From Rhizobacter sp. (lineage in GTDB: Bacteria > Pseudomonadota > Gammaproteobacteria > Burkholderiales > Burkholderiaceae_C), in assembly GCA_025359585.1 (NCBI GenBank), contig JANYFX010000654.1:1-36415 (forward strand): a DNA stretch of 36,415 nucleotides, given 5' to 3'. Positions 1-8,418 of the stretch are shown piece by piece. The position numbers and the translations under genes are program-made. The notes below the pieces were generated by a model. That model saw only the letters and a list, made by a program, of their open reading frames with translations, was not told the DNA's origin and made no database searches. Position 1 is the stretch's first letter; each line of letters starts with the position of its first letter.

Positions 1-3000
1 TTCTCCAGCCGCACCGCCCAGTTCTTCTTCATGGCCTCGAGTTGCTTGACGATCCGGTTGCCCCGGTCGTTGCTCCTCTCGGCCCGTACAGCCATCTCGA
101 TTTCCATGATGATGTCCTTGATGAATCTTTCGGTGAATTGCGGCGACACCTTGATGCGCTCGAAGCTCGAGTGCGTGATGACGACCGCGTCCCAATCTCC
201 TGTTGCGATGCGCGACACCAGCTCCCGTCGGCGGTCGCCTTCGAGGTCTTCCTTGCCGGCCATCAGCACTGCCGCGTTCGGATAGAGCCGAACGAACTCG
301 GCCGTGTACTGCGCCAGCATGTGGTTCGGCACCACATGGCACGGCTTGTTGACGAAGCCCAGCCGACGCAACTCCATGCCGGCCGCCACGCACACCGCCG
401 TCTTGCCGGCACCGACGACGTGGAACAGCCCGGTATTGCCGGACTGCACGACCCGCCAGATGGCATCCTTCTGGTGCGGGTGCAATTCGAAGCAGCGGGA
501 GAACCCCGGCAGTTTCAGGTGCGCCCCATCGAACTGTCGCGGCCGCGTGGCGTTGAACAGGTCGTTGTAGATGCGGCAGAGCTTCTCTCGCCGCGCCGCC
601 TCGTCGAAGGCCCAGACGGCAAACCGTTCCTTGATCAGGCCCAGCTTCTCGCGTGCGGCCAGGGTCTCGTCGGGGTTGACGATGTACTTGTCGGTCTCCG
701 GGTCACGGTCGCGCACCGTCGGCACCTGCACATTCAGCGCGCACTGCACCAGTTCGATCGCATTCATGCGCGAGGTGCCGAACTCCTGCGTCACCTTGAC
801 GTTCTGGCGCGCGTCCCAGTCGCGGTAGCGCACCGACCAAGCCCCGGCTTGCGCCGAGTAGCCCACTTCGCAGTCCTTCAGTTCCAGAACCTCCTGCACG
901 AAGGTCTCGACCTCGACCGCCGGGATCCAGACCGCTCCGAGACGAGGCTCGATCGCAGCTGGCAGCAGGTCGTCCGGCTGAACTTGCTCCAGCGCTTCGA
1001 TATTGCGCCGGCAGGCCGCACCCGACAGCACCGCTTGCTTCAGCTTCTCCTTGACGTTGCCCGACAGGTACTCGTCGGCCGTCTTCCAGTGGCTGTCAGC
1101 CGGGTCGAGGAACACCTGACCGGCTTCGGCCAGCGCGTCCAGCACCGCTTGTTCCGGCGCCGACAGCAGCCGCGCCATGTAGGCCGGCTCGACCCGCCCA
1201 CGCCACTGCATCGATGCAGCCAGCGCCTCGGTCGGTTCACCGGCGATGGTCGGTTCGACTACGCGCGCCAGCGTGCGCCGCGTGAACAACGCCGCCTTGG
1301 TCGCCCGGTCCGACTCTTCGTCGTAGTGCTCCAGCGACAGCAGCAGCGGGTAGTCCGGGTCGCGCCGAAAGGCCAGCGCGTTGGCCCGTGTTGACAGGCA
1401 ACCGTGCCTTGCGACATAGCGGTCGTAGCTGCCGTTGAGCATCGCCCGCAGGTGGGCGATCTGGCTGTCGCTCTCGTCTCTCAGCTGGGCATCGAGAAGT
1501 GCCCGAGCGTGATCACGGATGGCACACAGGCCGACAATCCGCACACACTGTGTGCCGTTGAGCTGGTCATGAACATCGACCATTTCTGCACCCTCAACCC
1601 GGTGCACGCGTCCATGGTGGAGGCGGTAGCTCCCGGGCTTGGCGCCGCCGTTGGATGGCACTTTGATGCGTTCAGCGCTCTTGTTGACAACCACCGGTCG
1701 GTACACACCTGTCGGCAGCAGCGCGATTCGCTCCGGCAGGGCAGTGACCAGGTCGCCGTCGAATACGGCGGTCGGCACTTCTTCGTAGCCGTTGCTCTCG
1801 GTCCGGATGCTGCCGATGCAGAACTCCGGATGATTGGCGTACCAGGCATTGATCTGCAGATACCGTTCGTGGCAGTGAGGATGGCGCAAGGCCTCCGGCA
1901 CGACGGACAGCTTCAACCACTCGCTGCCGACTGCTTCCCCCGGCTCCCGCTTGCGCAGGAACAGGAAGTCGGTCTGCACGTCGGTGGACGCGATGCCGGC
2001 AAAGGCGCCTTTCGGCAGCCGGATGGCACCCAGCATGTGGGCCTGCGCACCGATATACTGGCGCGCCGCGTCGTCCAGGGCATCCATCGTGTAGCTGGTG
2101 GTGATAAAGCACACCAGTCCGCCGGGCCGCACCAGGTCCAGTGCGCGGCCGAAGAAATAGTTGTGGATGCTGAAACGGGCGTAGGCCCGGTTGCTCAGGT
2201 CGGCGACCTTGTACTTGCCGAACGGTACGTTGCCGATCACGAGGTCGAACCAGTTGTCAGGCAGCGGCGTTTTCTCGAACGGCGCGACGCGAACGTCGAC
2301 GCCGCCCGGCGCGTAGAGCGCAGTGAGCATCCGTCCTGACAGCCGGTCGATCTCGATCGCGGTGACCTGGCTGTTCTGCGCCAGGCTCTGCGGCATCGCG
2401 CCGATGAAGTGGCCGATGCCCGCCGCGGGCTCGAGGACGCGCCCGCCGCTGAAGCCGAAGCGCTCAATGGCCTGCCACATTGCCTCGATCACGTGGACCT
2501 CGGTGTAATGGCTGTTGTTGACGGAGGCGCGTGCGGCCTCGTAGTCGTCGTTCGCCAGCTGTGCGCGCAACTCCCGGGCGCGTGCCAGCCAGACACCGTC
2601 CGTCGCTTCGAGGTTGAAGCTGGCCGGCAGGCCGCCCCATCCGGTGTAGCGCTGCAGGATGCCGCGCTCGGCAGAGGTTGCCGGACGCTGCTCGGCTTCG
2701 ATCCGGCGCAGCGCGTCGATGGCCGCCAAGTTGGAGCCGAACTTGGCGACGGCGCCACCGGGATGGGCGAGGTGCTCACGCGTCAGCAAGGGCCACTGGC
2801 GAAGGATTCGCGGTTGCGGGATGCCAGCGCCGACGCGCCATGCGGTTGGCGCTGGCGAAGCGGGCTTGAACTCGGTCGACTCAGTGAGGTCGACGTCATC
2901 CGGTACCGCAAGCTCCGGGGGGAGGGATTGGAATTCCAGCTCGGTGTCGAGTGGGCTGAGGGTGGTGATGTCCGGTGCGAAGCCGGGCAGCCACAGAGAG

Positions 3001-3020
3001 GGCGCAGTGATGCGGGCCAT
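1..3020 (-). CDS. DarB-like antirestriction methylase-helicase, partial (runs off left edge)
   Basis: An uninterrupted minus-strand frame of about 1006 codons begins with ATG at 3018-3020 and is still open at base 1, so the C-terminus is missing. A GGAG ribosome site lies about 8 nt before the ATG. Visible parts: a conserved GWGG stretch near residues 127-130; an N6-adenine methyltransferase motif I (LEPAAGIGHF, about 196-205); a motif IV variant NVPF at about 264-267, where NPPY is usual; and a long linker. A superfamily-2-type helicase start follows, with Walker A VGAGKT at about 869-874. This methylase-plus-helicase architecture is that of the very large DarB-type antirestriction proteins of phage P1, plasmids and ICEs, often annotated as Eco57I-like methylase or strawberry-notch helicase. 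In that family it is thought to protect incoming DNA from restriction. High GC and the neighbouring recombinase-like gene fit a mobile element. The family call is by motif recognition. Confidence 0.85.
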   Translation of the reverse strand, partial: MARITAPSLWLPGFAPDITTLSPLDTELEFQSLPPELAVPDDVDLTESTEFKPASPAPTAWRVGAGIPQPRILRQWPLLTREHLAHPGGAVAKFGSNLAAIDALRRIEAEQRPATSAERGILQRYTGWGGLPASFNLEATDGVWLARARELRAQLANDDYEAARASVNNSHYTEVHVIEAMWQAIERFGFSGGRVLEPAAGIGHFIGAMPQSLAQNSQVTAIEIDRLSGRMLTALYAPGGVDVRVAPFEKTPLPDNWFDLVIGNVPFGKYKVADLSNRAYARFSIHNYFFGRALDLVRPGGLVCFITTSYTMDALDDAARQYIGAQAHMLGAIRLPKGAFAGIASTDVQTDFLFLRKREPGEAVGSEWLKLSVVPEALRHPHCHERYLQINAWYANHPEFCIGSIRTESNGYEEVPTAVFDGDLVTALPERIALLPTGVYRPVVVNKSAERIKVPSNGGAKPGSYRLHHGRVHRVEGAEMVDVHDQLNGTQCVRIVGLCAIRDHARALLDAQLRDESDSQIAHLRAMLNGSYDRYVARHGCLSTRANALAFRRDPDYPLLLSLEHYDEESDRATKAALFTRRTLARVVEPTIAGEPTEALAASMQWRGRVEPAYMARLLSAPEQAVLDALAEAGQVFLDPADSHWKTADEYLSGNVKEKLKQAVLSGAACRRNIEALEQVQPDDLLPAAIEPRLGAVWIPAVEVETFVQEVLELKDCEVGYSAQAGAWSVRYRDWDARQNVKVTQEFGTSRMNAIELVQCALNVQVPTVRDRDPETDKYIVNPDETLAAREKLGLIKERFAVWAFDEAARREKLCRIYNDLFNATRPRQFDGAHLKLPGFSRCFELHPHQKDAIWRVVQSGNTGLFHVVGAGKTAVCVAAGMELRRLGFVNKPCHVVPNHMLAQYTAEFVRLYPNAAVLMAGKEDLEGDRRRELVSRIATGDWDAVVITHSSFERIKVSPQFTERFIKDIIMEIEMAVRAERSNDRGNRIVKQLEAMKKNWAVRLE

Positions 3021-3041
3021 CGGTGTTCTCCAATAAAAATG

Positions 3042-3076
3042 GGGAGCACGGCCGCCCAGCAGGGAGACGTGCTCCC
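3042..3076 (-). promoter_or_regulatory. Leader hairpin upstream of the DarB-like gene
   Basis: Perfect 9-bp arms GGGAGCACG (3042-3050) and CGTGCTCCC (3068-3076) flank a 17-nt loop. Read on the minus strand, the GC-rich stem is followed by CATTTTTATT and then by the GGAG ribosome site and ATG of the methylase-helicase gene. A stem followed by a T-rich run inside a leader is the form of a transcription attenuator. It could instead be a structured RNA element of the kind found before ICE genes, such as the radC motif. The function is inferred. Confidence 0.5.
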
Positions 3077-3261
3077 GGTGGGACATGGACGCGGAGGTCC
3101 GGAGGGTTTCGAGGCACGTCGCGCGCGAGCGCGGAGCCTGAGTGGAAGAGGGCGGGTAACGACCGCGACGCCTGAGCAGGCTCAGGGGCGCTCGGGTGAG
3201 CGCGTCGGCCAGAGGCCAAAGGGAAGGTCAGTGTGCGGCGGGTACGTGCTGCTTGCGGCCT

Positions 3262-3576
3262 TCAACTCGAGGCGGTTACGGCAATCGATGCGCAGGGCAG
3301 TCGGTTTCGGATGGCAACCTGCCGCGCCGGCTCAGGAACGTCCTGAACCAGATGTCGCAATGCCTTGCAATCAGTCATCCCTTCGCGGATCGGCGTCCCC
3401 TTTACGATGCACGCAAAGGTGCCCGCCGCCGTGACCGATTCGGCGTCCGGCGATGCGCCGTTCGCTCGCTGGACAGCGGCGATGGCGATGCCCGAAGAAC
3501 CAGAACGTGGGTGAAGGCGTGTCGGACGTCGGTGCCTTGGCACCTCGTCCCTGACCCCGAAAGCCCGCGCCTTCAC
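3262..3576 (-). CDS. Hypothetical small protein of the mobile element (uncertain)
   Basis: This minus-strand frame lies between the DarB-like gene and the divergent recombinase-like gene. The C-terminal ~75 residues look protein-like, with GC-ending codons like the neighbours; they include the stretches FACIVKGTPIREGMTDCK and PEPARQVAIRNRLP. The N-terminal part reads as low-complexity Arg/Pro sequence, so the start is unclear. A GTG at 3574-3576 is used here; the frame stays open up to 3693. No Shine-Dalgarno site is convincing and no family is recognised. The rest of 3077-3650 shows no other supportable gene. It does hold a broken hairpin at about 3559-3586 (GAAAGC...GCTTTC arms) that may be part of an element leader. 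Confidence 0.3.
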   Translation of the reverse strand: MKARAFGVRDEVPRHRRPTRLHPRSGSSGIAIAAVQRANGASPDAESVTAAGTFACIVKGTPIREGMTDCKALRHLVQDVPEPARQVAIRNRLPCASIAVTASS

Positions 3577-3650
3577 AGGCGCTTTCGCGTGACTGCCCCT
3601 GGCCGCGCGATCGACGATGGAGACGTTCGACAGCAGCAGGGGAGCAAGGC

Positions 3651-4589
3651 GTGGACAACACCAAAGAGAAAGGGGCGACGGACACCACGGCACGGTCCAT
3701 CGAAATGCTGAAAGCCGTCATCGAAGGCCGCACCTACGACGCCGTGGCGGTCGACTACGGCATCACGCGAACTGCAGTGGAGCGTCGGGTCAAGGGGATC
3801 GCCACACGGCTGAGTGCCGAGGTGGGCATTGCAGGCCTCAATGAGGGCGGGGCCGCCTTCGTTTGCCGCTTACGCCACAAGCGGGCCGCGATCCTGGCGT
3901 CGCTCGAACGCTTCGAGCCGAAGCCGATCTGCAGCGCACGCCAGGCGCGAGTCGTGTCGGCCGATGAGATCGACCAGGCCGTGCATCGAATCCGGGGACG
4001 GAGCGCGCAGCCGGCGCGGGACATTGCACTGTTTTTCATGCTGTTCGCGACCGGCGCGCGGCCGCTGGAGATTGCGCGCATGGAGGTGCGTGACTACCTC
4101 CATGCCGACGGCAGCGTGCGGCGGGAATCGGAGTTGCGCGCCGAGGCCACGATCACCGGCAGGTCCCGTCCGCTGTTCTTTGCGAGCAGCAAGCTCGATG
4201 ACGCGTTGACTGCCTACCTGCTTGTCCGGCTCGAAAGCCGCCAAGGGCTGGGACTCGCGACGGCGTTCCGTGGCCTCGATCCCGACAGCCGGCTGTTCCT
4301 CACCGCAACAGGCTGTGGTTTCCAGATCACGCCGTATGGAGAGGCGGGGCAGCATCGGTTCCTGTGCCGGCCCATTCTGGAGACCTACCGCAAGCTGTTC
4401 CGGTATGCCGACATCGAGGGGGCGACCGCCCTCTCCGTGCGGCACACGGTCGTGGCCCGTCTCTACGAGCGGGGTGCCGATGAGGAGCAGGTCGGCTTGG
4501 TCCTGGGCATCAGTGATCGCAGTGCGGTTCGCGGGCTGTTTCCGCGCGCTCGGCCGACGATGGCGCGCTTGGTGGATGAGTTGATCTGA
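3651..4589 (+). CDS. Tyrosine-recombinase-fold protein, apparently without catalytic Tyr
   Basis: 312 aa starting at GTG 3651, preceded by GGGGAG. Residues about 26-53 (from GRTYDAVAVDYGITR onward) look like a helix-turn-helix. The C-terminal half carries a phage-integrase-like core: GARPLEI with Arg137 matches the first catalytic Arg, and LSVRHT with Arg264 matches the second. The rest of the catalytic set is not in place: the His three residues before Arg264 is Leu, the LGH motif reads LGI (residue 287), and the nucleophile region reads GLFPRA with Phe297 where Tyr is expected. It diverges from the DarB-like gene and shares its high GC, so it belongs to the same element. It may be a DNA-binding protein derived from an integrase rather than an active recombinase. 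The family is fairly sure; inactivity is inferred from my motif alignment. Confidence 0.7.
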   Translation: MDNTKEKGATDTTARSIEMLKAVIEGRTYDAVAVDYGITRTAVERRVKGIATRLSAEVGIAGLNEGGAAFVCRLRHKRAAILASLERFEPKPICSARQARVVSADEIDQAVHRIRGRSAQPARDIALFFMLFATGARPLEIARMEVRDYLHADGSVRRESELRAEATITGRSRPLFFASSKLDDALTAYLLVRLESRQGLGLATAFRGLDPDSRLFLTATGCGFQITPYGEAGQHRFLCRPILETYRKLFRYADIEGATALSVRHTVVARLYERGADEEQVGLVLGISDRSAVRGLFPRARPTMARLVDELI

Positions 4590-4767
4590 CCCGAGATGCA
4601 GCGGTGGGCGTGTACGCCCCCGCGAATGGCAGCAGTCGGCAGGTCACGCAGAACACCCCGTGGGTGACCGTATAGGGCGGCGACAAGGCTCATGGCGGTC
4701 CCCGGGTCGGCAGACAAGCGTTTCACCGCCAGCACGCCGGTAGAGACCGGCGCGCTGGCACTCATGC

Positions 4768-5121
4768 CTACCTGACTGCCGTGACGACGTAGCCTTTGGT
4801 TCCCTGCACGAACTCGAAGTTGACCTTCTTGCCGACGCTGAGCTTGTCGAACAGCATCTTGTCCTGGAGCTGGAAGCCCATCGTTATTGCCGGTCAGTTC
4901 ATGCTCTTGACCGGGTCATGAGCCAGGGTGACAAGACCGGACTTCGGATCGACCTTCTTGACCATGCCCGTGGCCATGTGGACCGTTGGGGCAACAGCCG
5001 CGGCCGCAGGTTTCTTGGCCATCTCCATGCCCTTCATGTCGTCCATCTTCTGCTGCGAAAACGCAGCGGACGACGCCAAAGCAAGTGAAGTGACGATCAA
5101 GGTAGTGGCGATGTTCCTCAT
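4768..5121 (-). pseudogene. cusF: cusF, periplasmic Cu/Ag metallochaperone, interrupted by a nonsense codon
   Basis: A 118-codon frame (ATG at 5119-5121, TAG at 4768-4770) is intact except for TGA at 4894-4896. A GGAG site precedes the ATG. Residues 1-22 are a signal peptide ending in AAFSQ; the next part is Met/Lys-rich. The CusF metal site has spacing His-x7-Trp-x2-Met-x-Met. Here the frame gives His68, then the TGA at codon 76 exactly where the copper-stacking Trp belongs, then Ile79 where the first Met belongs, then Met81. The beta-barrel continues normally after the stop (GFQLQDKMLFDKL, then a VNFEFVQGTKGYVVTAV tail). Both TGG to TGA and ATG to ATA are G-to-A changes. It lies downstream of cusA on the same strand, as in cusDCBAF of Cupriavidus. 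Without readthrough only an incomplete 75-aa product is made. Confidence 0.85.
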
Positions 5122-5160
5122 GTGAATCTCCGTTTCGGGATGGGTTGTGGAAACTCATGT

Positions 5161-5236
5161 CCCGACGGCACTTGGATGACCGTCGGGCGAGTCGATGTGG
5201 AGGGGCGGCGCCTCATTCAGCGAAGCCTCGCCGCCC
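5161..5236. repeat. Two GC-rich hairpins between cusA and cusF
   Basis: The first has perfect 8-bp arms CCCGACGG (5161-5168) and CCGTCGGG (5180-5187). The second has perfect 8-bp arms GGGCGGCG (5203-5210) and CGCCGCCC (5229-5236), right after the cusA stop in the direction of transcription. Neither is followed by a T-run, so they are not classical intrinsic terminators. They may stabilise the 3' end of the cusCBA message or reduce transcription into cusF. Confidence 0.4.
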
Positions 5237-5247
5237 GCTGAAGTTGT

Positions 5248-8200
5248 TCAGGCCGTCGCATGCTGCCTCCGCCAGAACGCGAAGCGCCATGCCTTGCGTT
5301 CGCGCTGCTGCCGCATCAGGAGGTAGGCGGCTGGAATCACGAACATCGACAGCAAGGGCGCGGTGATCATCCCGCCGACCATCGGTGCGGCGATGCGTTG
5401 CATGACTTCTGAACCAGTGCCGGTACCAATCATAATCGGCACCAACCCAGCGATGATGACGGCCACTGTCATCGCTTTCGGTCGTACACGCAACACTGCG
5501 CCTTCTCGTATCGCGGCCAACAAATCTTCTTCGTTATGCAGACCTTGTTTGATTTTTATTTCCCAAGCATTTTTCAGGTAGAGCAACATGATCACACCGA
5601 ACTCGGCGGATACGCCAGCGAGCGCGATAAAACCAACACCACTGGCGACCGATAGGTTGTGCCCGAGTGCCCACAATAACCAAATCCCACCGGCCAGCGC
5701 AAAGGGTAAAGTCGCTAGAATGAGCAGCGCTTCATCCAATTTTTGGAATGTCAGATAGAGCAGTATGAGGATGATGAGCAAAGTCGCCGGCACGACGATT
5801 TTTAGCTTGGCGGTGGCGCGCTCCAGATATTCAAATTGCCCTGACCAGGAGATTGAATATCCAGCAGGAAGCTTGATATTTTTGCTCACGGCAATTTGCA
5901 TGTCATGCACAGCAGAGCGTAAATCGCGGCCACGAATATCGACATAGACCCAGCCGGATAAGCGACCGTTTTCACTCTTTAACATCGGTGCACCATCAAT
6001 GATGGCGATGCTGGCGACATCGCCTAAACGGATCTGCGCACCGCGCTCGGTGAGTACCGGCAGCAGCCGCAATTTCTCTACCGAATCGCGCAACTCGCGT
6101 GGATAGCGCACGTTGATAGGGAAGCGCTGTAAACCTTCGATCGTTTCTCCAATATTGTCCCCGCCGATAGCAGAAGAGACGACGCTTTGGACGTCGGCGA
6201 TATTCATGCCGTAGCGCGCGGCGACATCACGGTCGATATGGATATCTACGTAGCGGCCGCCATTGAGCCGTTCCGCCAATGCCGATGATACGCCGGGCAC
6301 TTTTTGTACCACGCGCCCGATCTCACCAGTGATGCGGTCGATCTCTTGCAGATTGACGCCCGCGACCTTGACGCCGACCGGACTCTTGATGCCGGTGGCG
6401 AGCATGTCGATGCGGTTGCGAATCGGCGGCACCCAGATGTTGGACAGACCGGGAACCTTGACGATGCGATCGAGTTCTTCTACCAGTTTGTCGGTGGTCA
6501 TGCCGATGCGCCATTGGTCGCGCGGTTTGAACTGGATCGTCGTTTCGAACATTTCCAGCGGCGCGGGATCTGTGGCAGATTCTGCCCTGCCCGCTTTGCC
6601 AAATACCGTTTGAACTTCGGGTACGGTCTTAATCAAACGGTCGGTCTGTTGTAATAGTTGCGCAACTTTGCCTGCACCTATTCCCGGCAAAGCCGACGGC
6701 ATATACAGCAAATCGCCTTCATCCAGAGCGGGCATAAATTCGCCCCCTAACTGCATCATGGGCCAGAGCGTCAAAACTACCAAGGCAACTGCAGCCATCA
6801 AAGTCACTTTGGGAAAGCGTAAAACAATATCCAGCAAGGGACGGTAGAGGACGATCAGAATGCGATTAAGGGGATTTTTTTGTTCATCGGGAATACGGCC
6901 CCGGATCAGATAACCCATCAATACCGGAATCAGGGTGACGGCCAAACCAGCAGCGGCGGCCATTGCGTAGGTTTTGGTAAAAGCCAGCGGCGAAAACAGT
7001 TTCCCCTCCTGTGCCTCCAGCGTGAACACCGGGATAAAAGAAAGGACAATGATGAGCAAGGAGAAAAACAGTGCGGGGCCCACTTCGGCGGCGGCGTGGG
7101 CGATGACCTGCCAATGATTTTCGCCGCTTAACTGTTCGCCCGGATGGGCACGCCTCCATGCCTCGATATGTTTGTGCGCATTCTCGATCATGACAACAGC
7201 GGCATCGACCATCGCTCCCACCGCGATGGCAATACCACCGAGTGACATGATATTGGCATTCACGCCTTGGTAATACATCACGATGAAGGCAATCAATATC
7301 CCGATGGGTAGCGTGACAATGGCGACTAATGCGGAGCGCAGGTGAAATAAAAAAATCGCGCAAATAACCGCCACTACGATAAATTCTTCGATTAATTTAT
7401 GCTCCAAATTGTCCACCGCACGCGTAATTAGTTTAGACCGGTCATAGGTGGGAATAATCTCGACGCCGGGGGGCAGACTAGCTTTCAAATTCTCCAATTT
7501 CGCTTTGACTGCAGCGATGGTATTGAGTGCATTTTTTCCCGAACGCATGATGATCACGCCGCCTGCGACCTCCCCTTCTCCATTTAATTCCGCAATGCCG
7601 CGCCGCATCTCTGGGCCTACCTGAACATGCGCTACATCACCGAGGCGTACCGAGATACCAGCGTCGTTCGTACTTAAAGGAATTTTGCGGAAGTCGTCTA
7701 GTGATTGCAGATAGCCGGAGGCGCGCACCATGTATTCGGCTTCGCCCAGTTCTAATACCGAGCCGCCGCTTTCCTGATTCGCTCTTCGTACCGCCTCAAT
7801 TATTTTGGCATGCGGTATGTTGGTCGCCCGCATCTTGTCGGGGTCGAGCACGATTTGCACTTGCCGTACCATGCCGCCGATGCTCGCCACTTCAGACACA
7901 TTCGGCACAGCCTTTAACTCAAATTTGAGGAACCAATCCTGCAACGCACGCAGCTGCGACAGATCCTGCTTACCGCTGCGGTCGATCAAAGCGTATTCAT
8001 AAATCCAGCCTACGCCGGTGGCATCGGGCCCAAGCGCTGTTTTAGCTTGCGCGGGCAGACGCGCTTGCACTTGGTTCAAATATTCCAGCACACGCGAACG
8101 CGCCCAGTAGGGATCGGTACCGTCCTCGAACAAGATATACACGAAAGAATCGCCAAAGAAAGAATAGCCGCGCACTGTCTTCGCGCCGGGCACCGACAAC

Positions 8201-8418
8201 ATGGTGGTAGTCAGCGGATAGGTCACCTGATTTTCTACAATCTGTGGCGCCTGCCCAGGAAAGCTCGTGCGAATGATGACCTGCACATCCGATAGATCGG
8301 GAATCGCATCGAGCGGTGTGCGCGCTAATGACCAGATACCCCACGCAGTAAGCAGCAGGGTCGCCAGCAATACTAAAAAGCGATTGGCAATCGACCAGAG
8401 AATTAATCTGGCGATCAT
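5248..8418 (-). CDS. cusA: CusA, Cu(I)/Ag(I) RND efflux pump
   Basis: 1056 aa, the usual length of heavy-metal RND pumps. This inner-membrane protein uses the proton gradient to push Cu(I)/Ag(I) into the CusBC channel. The N-terminus has the first membrane helix. The GAMVDAAVVMIEN motif puts the proton-relay Asp at 405. Methionines at 573 (LLYMPS), 623 (PLEMFE) and 672 (RIDM) fall at the same numbers as the methionine triad of E. coli CusA, which separates monovalent Cu/Ag pumps from divalent CzcA types. A strong AAGGAGG site precedes the ATG, which overlaps the cusB stop by 4 nt. The last ~50 codons (5248-5400) are about 65% GC, while the rest of the gene is near 50%, hinting at a recombination joint near the 3' end. 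Confidence 0.95.
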   Translation of the reverse strand: MIARLILWSIANRFLVLLATLLLTAWGIWSLARTPLDAIPDLSDVQVIIRTSFPGQAPQIVENQVTYPLTTTMLSVPGAKTVRGYSFFGDSFVYILFEDGTDPYWARSRVLEYLNQVQARLPAQAKTALGPDATGVGWIYEYALIDRSGKQDLSQLRALQDWFLKFELKAVPNVSEVASIGGMVRQVQIVLDPDKMRATNIPHAKIIEAVRRANQESGGSVLELGEAEYMVRASGYLQSLDDFRKIPLSTNDAGISVRLGDVAHVQVGPEMRRGIAELNGEGEVAGGVIIMRSGKNALNTIAAVKAKLENLKASLPPGVEIIPTYDRSKLITRAVDNLEHKLIEEFIVVAVICAIFLFHLRSALVAIVTLPIGILIAFIVMYYQGVNANIMSLGGIAIAVGAMVDAAVVMIENAHKHIEAWRRAHPGEQLSGENHWQVIAHAAAEVGPALFFSLLIIVLSFIPVFTLEAQEGKLFSPLAFTKTYAMAAAAGLAVTLIPVLMGYLIRGRIPDEQKNPLNRILIVLYRPLLDIVLRFPKVTLMAAVALVVLTLWPMMQLGGEFMPALDEGDLLYMPSALPGIGAGKVAQLLQQTDRLIKTVPEVQTVFGKAGRAESATDPAPLEMFETTIQFKPRDQWRIGMTTDKLVEELDRIVKVPGLSNIWVPPIRNRIDMLATGIKSPVGVKVAGVNLQEIDRITGEIGRVVQKVPGVSSALAERLNGGRYVDIHIDRDVAARYGMNIADVQSVVSSAIGGDNIGETIEGLQRFPINVRYPRELRDSVEKLRLLPVLTERGAQIRLGDVASIAIIDGAPMLKSENGRLSGWVYVDIRGRDLRSAVHDMQIAVSKNIKLPAGYSISWSGQFEYLERATAKLKIVVPATLLIILILLYLTFQKLDEALLILATLPFALAGGIWLLWALGHNLSVASGVGFIALAGVSAEFGVIMLLYLKNAWEIKIKQGLHNEEDLLAAIREGAVLRVRPKAMTVAVIIAGLVPIMIGTGTGSEVMQRIAAPMVGGMITAPLLSMFVIPAAYLLMRQQRERKAWRFAFWRRQHATA

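Noticed and set aside
42..3434. Long plus-strand frames at 42-1394, 1404-2339 and 2409-3434
   Set aside because: They mirror the high-GC minus-strand DarB-like gene, read as Arg/His/Val-rich sequence with no domain, and have no convincing ribosome sites. The opposite strand gives clear methylase and helicase motifs.
4463..4765. Minus-strand frame of 100 aa after cusF (starts MSASAPVSTGVLAVKR)
   Set aside because: It overlaps the 3' end of the recombinase-like gene on the other strand by 127 bp and matches no family. It might be a truncated element gene in 4590-4767, but the support is too thin to call.
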